Below are positions 1 to 4,861 of a stretch of 22,016 bases of DNA, piece after piece. Made by a program: the position numbers and the translations under genes. Below the pieces are notes generated by a model. The model was not told where the DNA came from, searched no databases, and was given only the letters and a program-made list of their open reading frames with translations. How positions within the stretch are numbered: position 1 is the first letter of the stretch; the number at the start of each line of letters is the position of its first letter. The DNA comes from a virus: the IMG/VR virus record IMGVR_UViG_3300032820_000140, positions 1 through 22,016 of that record. One strand, written 5' to 3'.

Positions 1-326
1 AGGCCGGCCCGCGTATTGATGATCGCTGCGACTAGCTTCCCTTGATATCCCAGTCGTCCGTGGACGACGTAGGACTCGTCGGCGACGGCGAATGGATCGC
101 ATCCCCACCGGATGGCCTGATTGGCGACCCGGAAGCAATTCGCCAAGGTTCCCTCTCTGTTTCCTGCGACGATCAGGTGTTTGGGCGTAAGGGTTCCCGA
201 GGATATGACCGTGGCGATTCGCTGCAGGTGCTCGAATCTGCCGGTGTCCATCACGGCGACGGCGGTGTCCTGGACAGGTTGGCGGATAACGGCTGGAAGT
301 CGGTTGTTGTCGGTTTTTGATGTCAT
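1..326 (-). CDS. RecT-like single-strand annealing protein, N-terminal part
   Basis: Only the first 108 codons are present; the gene runs off the left edge. The start ATG shares one base with the stop of the upstream gene (TGATG), so translation is coupled. The visible part contains ANQAIRWGCDPFAVADESY followed by VVHGRLGYQGKLVAAIINTR. This pattern of an aromatic/small helix, then a Tyr-Gln-Gly-Lys-Leu strand and an Ala-rich helix, is what RecT-family annealing proteins show early in the fold. Such proteins coat single-stranded DNA and anneal it to a complementary strand during phage recombination or replication. The neighbour two genes upstream is a YqaJ-type exonuclease, the usual partner, which supports the call. 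The C-terminal half cannot be judged. Confidence 0.72.
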   Translation of the reverse strand, partial: MTSKTDNNRLPAVIRQPVQDTAVAVMDTGRFEHLQRIATVISSGTLTPKHLIVAGNREGTLANCFRVANQAIRWGCDPFAVADESYVVHGRLGYQGKLVAAIINTRAG

Positions 327-595
327 CACTTTTTCTCCAGTGAGTGTGCTTGCGAAATTGCTAGTTTCTCTACGTGATCGGCCCACGTCTTCCACTTGTG
401 GACGGTCGCTTTCCTCCGCCGTAAGGATTTCTGCGCCCGCTCCGACGGTCCCTTGTCACTTGCTTTAAGATGTTCGTTGATCCGCTCGACGAACTCCATC
501 TGCTTTGTCTCGTGTCCGCGTAAATACGAAAGTAGAGAAGCGATCGACGGGCTCTCGAAGCCCTGCCCGCAGGTCGGGCACTTGTGTTCGGTCAT
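326..595 (-). CDS. small Cys/His protein between exonuclease and annealing protein
   Basis: This is an 89-residue protein. Its ATG overlaps the exonuclease stop by four bases (ATGA), and its own stop overlaps the next start, so all three genes form one coupled unit. It opens with EHKCPTCGQGFES, a CxxC knuckle, followed about 17 residues later by an RGHE segment, which resembles half of a C2H2 zinc finger or a single-knuckle zinc ribbon. The rest is a charged, Lys/Arg-rich helix with no membrane segment. Being locked between the two recombination proteins suggests a nucleic-acid-binding accessory role, but that is inference. I do not recognise a named family. Confidence 0.75.
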   Translation of the reverse strand: MTEHKCPTCGQGFESPSIASLLSYLRGHETKQMEFVERINEHLKASDKGPSERAQKSLRRRKATVHKWKTWADHVEKLAISQAHSLEKK

Positions 596-1548
596 GTTGT
601 CTCCAGGTGAGGGGTTATCGGACGAATACGCGGATTCCCGTATGGCAGAGCCACAGATGACGGCAGAGTCTTCCTTGTCCGGAGTGTCCGGTTCGTGCTG
701 GCCGCGACGGTGAATTCCTTGCGATCAGAAGTCAGCCAAGACCATACAGATCCGTCTTCAGCGACACCGTAGCTGGCGTCGCCGATCTGTTGTCGTATAC
801 GGTTCTCTAGCGCCCTGATTCTGGCGTCCGCTTCCTTGCGATCTGACTTCGCTGCCAGCAGGGCCTCGACTTCGGCGCCGTCCAGGTCCACCCACGCCGC
901 TTGCCCGTTGTCGTTAGGGTGGAGGCGTCGAAGCAACTTCGTGCACGACTCCGTGTGATCCGCATCCGGTGGATCTCGCCGCTCGACCCGGCCCCAGAAG
1001 TCCCGAAGGCGATCCAATAGCGCGCGCTGGAAATCTGGATCGGCCTCGACGTGCCGGACGAGCGGAGTGTTTCCGCCGACGAGGGCGCCAAGATACCCGT
1101 GATCCCAGCCGCGGACGAGCATCTGGTGTTGGAGCTGAACTTGAAATCGCAACGGGACCTGATCGTCGGACCACTCCGATGCGTTGTACGCGCCTACGTT
1201 TTTTAATTCCAGGACTGCTTCCTCTTCGACTATCTCCGCGTCGAGCGTTGCCCGGAGCCATGGATGCTCCGAGTGCTCGTAGACTTGATAACCGTCGCCA
1301 TACGAGTTTAGGCGAGCGGTCTTGCCGGTGACCTCGTTAAATATAGAGGCGATAGCCGACTCCAAGTGTAACCCGATCCACTGTGCGTCAGTCGGTTCCT
1401 CGTCGGTCGGGTTTATTTTACGTTCGTACACAGCCAGTTCGCTGTCGTAGCCGACGCCGAGGATCGAGGCCGATTCACTGGCGCCGACGAACTCGGTGCG
1501 CTCGCGGAGCCAGCCCGCGCGTGTCTGGTATGTTCTTAGCTTGGTCAT
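592..1548 (-). CDS. YqaJ-family (lambda exonuclease-like) recombination nuclease
   Basis: The protein has 318 residues, a normal length for this PD-(D/E)xK exonuclease family, which resects one strand of a duplex end to feed an annealing protein. Motifs in order are GASESASILG (about 22-31), HLE with Glu63, ATLDA with Asp103, LELKN with Glu114 and Lys116 (the D...ExK catalytic set), and VQLQHQM (about 137-143). The C-terminal third carries a likely helical region (about 225-260). The start is preceded by a strong AAAGGAGG. It forms a coupled operon with the small Cys/His gene and the RecT-like gene, a lambda-Red-like module. The motif set makes the family call firm; processivity and polarity are known only from relatives. 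Confidence 0.9.
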   Translation of the reverse strand: MTKLRTYQTRAGWLRERTEFVGASESASILGVGYDSELAVYERKINPTDEEPTDAQWIGLHLESAIASIFNEVTGKTARLNSYGDGYQVYEHSEHPWLRATLDAEIVEEEAVLELKNVGAYNASEWSDDQVPLRFQVQLQHQMLVRGWDHGYLGALVGGNTPLVRHVEADPDFQRALLDRLRDFWGRVERRDPPDADHTESCTKLLRRLHPNDNGQAAWVDLDGAEVEALLAAKSDRKEADARIRALENRIRQQIGDASYGVAEDGSVWSWLTSDRKEFTVAASTNRTLRTRKTLPSSVALPYGNPRIRPITPHLETT

Positions 1549-1565
1549 TGATTATCCTCCTTTGG

Positions 1566-1820
1566 TTATGTTGACGCCGCGTCTAAGTTGCTAGTGTTGA
1601 CTATGCCGAGGAGAGTTTGAGCGGCGCCCGCGAACGTGTCGCTCCTGATCGTGCCTCGATTCTCAACGTAAATCGTTACCTCCAGCCGCTCGGAGTTGGT
1701 TTGGAGATAGTGGTATAGCTCCGCGGATGTCGTCCACAGAGCGTTTTCGTCGACCCGTCCCCCCTCGACCTCGCCTCTGATGTAGTCCGCCACTACTGAA
1801 TCCAGTTCTTGGTGTGTCAC
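1566..1820 (-). CDS. hypothetical 84-residue early protein
   Basis: The frame is open further upstream, but a perfect AAAGGAGG five bases before the GTG at 1820-1818 decides this start; the longer version would carry a Gly/Pro-rich artefact encoded by the GC-rich spacer. The protein begins MTHQELDSVVADYI and is acidic, with an Asp/Glu-rich N-terminal helix and a Thr/Ala-rich tail, and no Cys cluster or membrane segment. It lies between the exonuclease and the DUF932 gene on the same strand. The 98-base spacer upstream (1821-1918) is GC-rich and can form a GGGCCG...CGGCCC hairpin and a CCGGCGCCGG palindrome without a following U-tract. Function is unknown. Confidence 0.72.
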   Translation of the reverse strand: MTHQELDSVVADYIRGEVEGGRVDENALWTTSAELYHYLQTNSERLEVTIYVENRGTIRSDTFAGAAQTLLGIVNTSNLDAAST

Positions 1821-1918
1821 GTTGACCTCCTTTCGAGTTCCGGCGCCGGACGGCATCCATCCGGAGAGCGCCGAGGCCGGGCCGGTTCCATCGGCCCGGG
1901 GCTCGGGGCCCTCTGTGC

Positions 1919-3016
1919 CTATGTGGCTGACGGTGTCCAATCATCCGGTGAGAGACTAATTACGTCGCCGCCGAGGTACTCAAGTTCGGTCGCCCTTCCG
2001 TAGTCGGCGACGTCCTGGCTGGCTCTTGTGACAGCGCTGTGAAGTCCGTACTGCGTCAGGTCTCCCCCTGCGATCAGGTGCTCCAGGACGCTCTCGCCTT
2101 CGCCTTCGCTCAGATCGAGCCGACTCGATACAACCTTGACCGCCTCGGTCGGGCTGGCCTGTAGGCTCACCCCGCGAGCGACCTGGAGCCGCTCGACGTA
2201 GTCCTGGAAAATCCGGCCGTCCATCGCCGCCTTCGTCGTGTCGCGGACCTCAAGCCACAGAGCCTTGTCCGCTGCGGCCCTGGTCTCCGTCGAGAGGTAG
2301 CGACCTGTCTCGCTCGCGCCGTCGCCGCCTATCTTGAGCTGGCTGCCGCTGTGGTTGCGCCGCATCAGGTCGTCGCGAAACACAGCCATATTGGTACACT
2401 TCCTGGTATGGATTCCGGGCTCTAGGTACAGAGCCCGGCCGCCGACCTCCGAGTTTCCCAAGATGAGCCCGGCCTCGACTATATCCACCGTGTCGTTTCC
2501 CTTCCCCCACGTGACCGACTCCACCCCAACCGGAAGGATTTCCGCGACCATGTCCGGTCGAGTTACCTTGAGGTACAGTTGCGTCTCGGTGATCGCGGCA
2601 CTGGCGATCTCGCCACCGCACTCCGTGATCGCTGGAAGGACCGCGTTCGCAAAATCCCAGTTGTCCAGTGGTCGGTAGCGATCTGAAAGGAAGGCGCGAA
2701 CACCGCGATCCAGTGTCCGAACGAATCTCTTGGCGGGCTCCGCTTCGAGCCAATGGTTGAGGTTCGACACGAGTAGGTCTGGCGCCTCAGATCTCATTCG
2801 ATCATAGTACTTCTTGGGGACTCCCAGCCTAGCCGCGAATTGGCCGTGTGCTGACTCCCTCATTCGTAACTCGTCGGCGCCCTTTATTTCCAACGACAGC
2901 TCGTCGCCGGAAACGCTGAACCGCATGTCGCGCGTGTCGGCCAAGTAATCTACTTTGGCTTCGTTCTGGCGACGCAGCTCGGATGCGAGTTCGGTTAGTG
3001 TCATTGCAGTTTTCAT
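1919..3016 (-). CDS. DUF932 family phage/plasmid protein
   Basis: The protein has 365 residues from the ATG at 3016, chosen because AGGGGAAACG precedes it and because residues upstream are translated spacer. The diagnostic part is RTLDRGVRAFLSDRYRPLDN (about 124-143), the core of the DUF932 / phage-plasmid-like family. Before it lies a helical segment including GVPKKYYDRM; after it comes a mixed alpha/beta region and a C-terminal acidic stretch. The family is common in early regions of phages and on plasmids, usually near recombination or replication genes, as here. No biochemical role is established to my knowledge. The gene sits behind a structured 103-base leader. Confidence 0.85.
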   Translation of the reverse strand: MKTAMTLTELASELRRQNEAKVDYLADTRDMRFSVSGDELSLEIKGADELRMRESAHGQFAARLGVPKKYYDRMRSEAPDLLVSNLNHWLEAEPAKRFVRTLDRGVRAFLSDRYRPLDNWDFANAVLPAITECGGEIASAAITETQLYLKVTRPDMVAEILPVGVESVTWGKGNDTVDIVEAGLILGNSEVGGRALYLEPGIHTRKCTNMAVFRDDLMRRNHSGSQLKIGGDGASETGRYLSTETRAAADKALWLEVRDTTKAAMDGRIFQDYVERLQVARGVSLQASPTEAVKVVSSRLDLSEGEGESVLEHLIAGGDLTQYGLHSAVTRASQDVADYGRATELEYLGGDVISLSPDDWTPSAT

Positions 3017-3119
3017 CGTTTCCCCTTTTTCGGCGGATGGGTCCGGACCGCCTTTCCGGTCAGCGTCGAAAGACGCTGGCAGCCCGCCGGGATCCGATCC
3101 AGGCAGGTTGGCCAGAGCC
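3017..3119 (-). promoter_or_regulatory. structured leader of the DUF932 gene
   Basis: On the minus strand this spacer holds a perfect 7-bp hairpin CAGCGTC-TTTC-GACGCTG (3061-3078) and a GGTCCGGACC palindrome near 3050, followed by AAAAAGGGGAAACG before the start codon. There is no U-tract directly behind the hairpin, so it is not a normal intrinsic terminator. Attenuation, mRNA stabilisation or processing are possible; none is shown. Confidence 0.35.
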
Positions 3120-3395
3120 TTAAGACACCTCCCCCGAGCTTGTCGGAAAGAAGAATGGCAAGCCCATGACCGTCGCCAGCGACTGATGCCATTCCGGGAT
3201 TTCGTCGCCGTGCTCCTGGATCCACTCGACAACTGCGTTGATCGCTCCTGGATTGTCGCCGAAAAAACTGTGCAGGGCCGAATGAGAGGAATAGCCGATT
3301 CCCTCCAGGAGCGACTCGAATTCCCTCACGCCGCTCTCGCCCTCGAATCTCATGTCCGTGCAATAGTCGTCGATCAGCTCGTTGAAATCTTTCAT
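3120..3395 (-). CDS. hypothetical 91-residue acidic early protein
   Basis: The start at 3395 is preceded by AAGGGGAACCG. The product begins MKDFNELIDDYCTDMRFEGE and is strongly acidic and mostly helical by eye, with EFESLLEGIGY and VVEWIQEHGDEIPEWH segments and a short aromatic patch (GLPFFFPTS) near the end. There is no transmembrane segment or known motif. Small acidic early phage proteins are often inhibitors or DNA mimics of host factors, but nothing here proves that. Its leader contains eight CCA repeats between the upstream stop codon and the SD. Confidence 0.72.
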   Translation of the reverse strand: MKDFNELIDDYCTDMRFEGESGVREFESLLEGIGYSSHSALHSFFGDNPGAINAVVEWIQEHGDEIPEWHQSLATVMGLPFFFPTSSGEVS

Positions 3396-3422
3396 CGGTT
3401 CCCCTTGTTGTGGTGTTGGTTG

Positions 3423-3446
3423 TGGTGGTGGTGGTGGTGGTGGTGG
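3423..3446 (-). repeat. (CCA)8 trinucleotide run in gene leader
   Basis: Eight perfect copies of TGG on the plus strand (CCA in the mRNA) start directly after the TAA of the upstream gene. They are followed by a further A/C-only stretch and then AAGGGG. The transcribed spacer is therefore essentially free of G until the SD. It is one of four such leaders in this operon. Confidence 0.95.
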
Positions 3447-3644
3447 TTAGCTGGCGACGATTCCAGCCGCGTGTAGCTTATCTATCGCGCGTCTCCGCCG
3501 GTCATAGCTGCCAGATGGCAGGCCCGAGATTGCCTGGGAAACATCACACGCCTTGGCGTCCGCCGGAACCCGTATAGCCTGGGTGCCTCTCGACAGGTAC
3601 AGCACGCTGTGCCCGCCTCTCCGCTGCAGCTCGAAAGATGCCAT
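3447..3644 (-). CDS. hypothetical 65-residue basic protein
   Basis: Two starts are possible: a GTG at 3653 with the SD abutting it, and the ATG at 3644 lying eight bases behind CGAGGAG. The second is preferred on spacing. The product, MASFELQRRGGHSVLYLSRG onward, is basic, with a DRRRRAIDKLHAAGIVAS C-terminus. It has no Cys cluster or membrane segment. A small strand-rich N-terminal half followed by a helix would be compatible with a nucleic-acid-binding fold, but I do not recognise it. The leader holds twelve ACC/CCA repeats and the gene is followed directly by the next repeat-bearing leader. Confidence 0.65.
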   Translation of the reverse strand: MASFELQRRGGHSVLYLSRGTQAIRVPADAKACDVSQAISGLPSGSYDRRRRAIDKLHAAGIVAS

Positions 3645-3663
3645 GATGTACACTCCTCGTTGT

Positions 3664-3699
3664 TGGTGGTGGTGGTGGTGGTGGTGGTGGTGGTGGTGG
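3664..3699 (-). repeat. (CCA)12 trinucleotide run in gene leader
   Basis: Twelve perfect TGG units on the plus strand lie between the stop of the 118-residue gene and the CGAGGAG of the 65-residue gene. This is the longest run in the window and so the one most prone to replication slippage. Confidence 0.95.
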
Positions 3700-3709
3700 T
3701 ATCAACCAA

Positions 3710-4066
3710 TCAGTAAGTCACCACGTCACAGATGAGCCCGACCGCTGAATACTTGCGCTTGATTGCATCCATACTTCGCTCGATTCTGCCCAGCTCTAGA
3801 ACGCTCGCGTCACCCCAGCCTTCTGCGACGGCGTAGTAAGTTGACCCGTTCATGCAGTCAATCGCAATCTCGCGCTGCAGCTCTGTTTCTACCCGCAACT
3901 CGCCGGTTTCTTCGAGTTCACTCAGCATCTGTTCGGCGGCTTCCATTATTTCAACGCTATCCCACTTCGGTTTTTGCTCGGCGATGAAACAATCGGCGAT
4001 TGCGTCTCCGACTTCGAGTCGGTGGCTGATGATTTCCCGCTGTGCGTCGGTGAGCTTGATCGTCAT
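3710..4066 (-). CDS. hypothetical 118-residue early protein
   Basis: The frame is open to 4276, but the extension is just the translated repeat (a poly-Thr stretch) plus the shadow of the upstream gene. The ATG at 4066 is preceded by CCAAGGAAACAAAG and is taken as the start. The product begins MTIKLTDAQREIISHRLEVG and continues with acidic helices (SVEIMEAAEQMLSELEETGE) and a more varied end (YYAVAEGWGDASVLELGRIE). No catalytic motif, Cys cluster or membrane segment is visible. It is probably a small helical accessory protein of the early operon; function unknown. Confidence 0.72.
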   Translation of the reverse strand: MTIKLTDAQREIISHRLEVGDAIADCFIAEQKPKWDSVEIMEAAEQMLSELEETGELRVETELQREIAIDCMNGSTYYAVAEGWGDASVLELGRIERSMDAIKRKYSAVGLICDVVTY

Positions 4067-4086
4067 CTTTGTTTCCTTGGTGGTGT

Positions 4087-4107
4087 TGGTGGTGGTGGTG
4101 GTGGTGG
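4087..4107 (-). repeat. (CCA)7 trinucleotide run in gene leader
   Basis: Seven perfect TGG units on the plus strand, extended by imperfect copies on both sides (about 4078-4110), lie between the stop of the 86-residue gene and the AAGGAAA of the 118-residue gene. In the mRNA the spacer is A/C only. Confidence 0.93.
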
Positions 4108-4112
4108 TGTTA

Positions 4113-4373
4113 CTACAAGCCTTCGGACTCAGAAAACTCGTAGAGCGGACGCTCGCATTCCTCAAGTGCATCCGACTGGTATTCCTGATTTCCGATACGG
4201 GTGTACCATTTGCCCTTGCCGGAACCGGGAGAATTAGACGGCCAATAAGAGGTATCCTCGATACACAGTGTGCCATAAATCCAGCCTTTGGCGCCGAGAA
4301 GCGCGTCGTCCTGGAATGTTGCGGCGAGATCGTCGGCCCACTGCCGTGTGCCCTGGAAACGCTCGAAAGTCAT
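4113..4373 (-). CDS. hypothetical 86-residue protein, first gene of the early operon
   Basis: This gene is first behind the leftward promoter. Its start is preceded by AAGGAGACAAAGGCC. The product contains QWADDLAATFQDDALLGAKG and then an aromatic-rich part (WIYGTLCIEDTSYWP, GKWYTRIGNQEYQ), and ends with an acidic tail. The high Trp/Tyr content and small size suggest a compact beta-rich domain. I do not recognise the family. As the first early gene it would be made soonest and most strongly after derepression, a position phages often give to host-takeover proteins; that is inference. Confidence 0.75.
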   Translation of the reverse strand: MTFERFQGTRQWADDLAATFQDDALLGAKGWIYGTLCIEDTSYWPSNSPGSGKGKWYTRIGNQEYQSDALEECERPLYEFSESEGL

Positions 4374-4390
4374 GGCCTTTGTCTCCTTGT

Positions 4391-4410
4391 TGGTGGTGGT
4401 TGGTGTTGTT
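4391..4410 (-). repeat. degenerate CCA/ACA run in the 5' leader of the early operon
   Basis: The mRNA leader reads AACAACACCAACCACCACCA and then AACAAGGAG. It is a shorter and less regular version of the CCA runs in the next three leaders, in the same place directly upstream of the SD. Confidence 0.75.
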
Positions 4411-4413
4411 GTT

Positions 4414-4432
4414 TGATACCCTCATTGTATCA
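4414..4432. promoter_or_regulatory. 19-bp inverted repeat, probable operator
   Basis: TGATAC-CCTCATT-GTATCA has two perfect 6-bp arms around a 7-bp centre. It covers the -10 box and start-point region of the leftward promoter, the classical place for a repressor site. The adjacent divergent HTH gene is the obvious candidate to bind it. No second copy was found by eye around the rightward promoter. Confidence 0.65.
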
Positions 4433-4451
4433 GAGTTTGCCCGCGTGTCAA
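4424..4451 (-). promoter_or_regulatory. leftward early promoter, sigma70-type
   Basis: On the minus strand there is a perfect TTGACA (4451-4446), a 16-base spacer and TACAAT (4429-4424). Transcription would start near 4418-4416 and give a leader of about 45 bases before the 86-residue gene. This is the best promoter in the window and it drives the early operon. Confidence 0.8.
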
Positions 4452-4487
4452 TAGTCATGACGTATTATTTCCTCTTTTTTTTCCGGG

Positions 4488-4523
4488 TGGTCAATCTTGC
4501 TGGCCCGTGTTATAATGTCCGCA
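4488..4523 (+). promoter_or_regulatory. rightward promoter of the HTH gene, leaderless
   Basis: TATAAT (4511-4516) carries an extended -10 (TG at 4508-4509). A weak -35, TGGTCA (4488-4493), lies 17 bases upstream. The expected start point, six to seven bases after the -10, falls on or next to the A of the ATG at 4523, so the mRNA would have no leader and no SD, as with lambda cI from its maintenance promoter. Confidence 0.7.
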
Positions 4524-4801
4524 TGGAAACTCTACCTCTCTCGTGTCAGATCGTGGACCGGCTCCGGGAGCGTCTCGTAAAATGGGGCGCAGGCCGTGCA
4601 GTTTCCGCTGCTACGGGCATTTCCGAGCCCACCATCAGCCGGATTGCCGGCCGCAAACGAACGCCAACGACTAGACAGGTTGACCTGCTGGCCGCGTACT
4701 TGGGTGTCCGACTGGCGAAGTCGGTCGGGCGTGCCAGAAACCGGCCAGAAACCGACCAGGAACCGGCCAGGAACCGGCCAGGAACCGGCGACGGTGGCTA
4801 A
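4523..4801 (+). CDS. XRE-like helix-turn-helix regulator, probable phage repressor
   Basis: The protein has 92 residues. The HTH lies at about 23-65: GAGRAVSAATGISEPTISRI, then a loop and a third helix ending at LLAAYLGVRLA. The pattern TGIS..TISR is typical of XRE/Cro-cI DNA-binding domains. The frame is open far upstream, but the ATG at 4523 lies at the start point of an extended -10 promoter and begins the recognisable domain. After the HTH comes a hydrophilic tail, rich in Arg, Pro, Glu and Gly, encoded by an 11-bp tandem repeat. The gene is divergent from the early operon, whose promoter carries an inverted repeat, so it probably represses that promoter. A Cro-like or activator role is an alternative. 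There is no cleavable peptidase domain of the LexA type. Confidence 0.82.
   Translation: METLPLSCQIVDRLRERLVKWGAGRAVSAATGISEPTISRIAGRKRTPTTRQVDLLAAYLGVRLAKSVGRARNRPETDQEPARNRPGTGDGG
4734..4788 (+). repeat. five tandem 11-bp repeats, CCAGRAACCGG, inside the HTH gene
   Basis: Copies start at 4734, 4745, 4756, 4767 and 4778; the last three are identical and the first two differ by one or two bases. As 11 is not a multiple of 3, each copy is read in a new phase and the array encodes the low-complexity C-terminal tail of the regulator. Gain or loss of a copy would shift the frame and change the C-terminus. Confidence 0.95.
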
Positions 4802-4808
4802 GATTAGA

Positions 4809-4848
4809 CTTTTGGCGATCTTTGGACGTCTTTGGTGATCTTTGGTGA
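4809..4848 (+). repeat. four 10-bp repeats in the methyltransferase leader
   Basis: Units CTTTTGGCGA, TCTTTGGACG, TCTTTGGTGA and TCTTTGGTGA follow each other at exactly 10 bp between the HTH stop and the methyltransferase ATG at 4862. No SD is visible in this spacer. Confidence 0.9.
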
Positions 4849-4861
4849 TACAGCTACCACG

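Noticed and set aside
42-468. Two overlapping plus-strand open frames at the left end
   Set aside because: They are antisense to the RecT-like and Cys/His genes, have no SD and show Arg/Ser-rich shadow translations.
3016-3232. N-terminal extension of the DUF932 protein
   Set aside because: It translates the structured leader and part of the next gene; the SD and family start are at 3016.
3482-3735. Open frames with poly-Thr or poly-Trp runs on both strands
   Set aside because: They arise from the trinucleotide repeat itself and have no SD or family features.
4066-4276. Poly-Thr N-terminal extension of the 118-residue protein
   Set aside because: It is the translated CCA repeat joined to an antisense-like shadow of the 86-residue gene; a good SD lies at the internal ATG.
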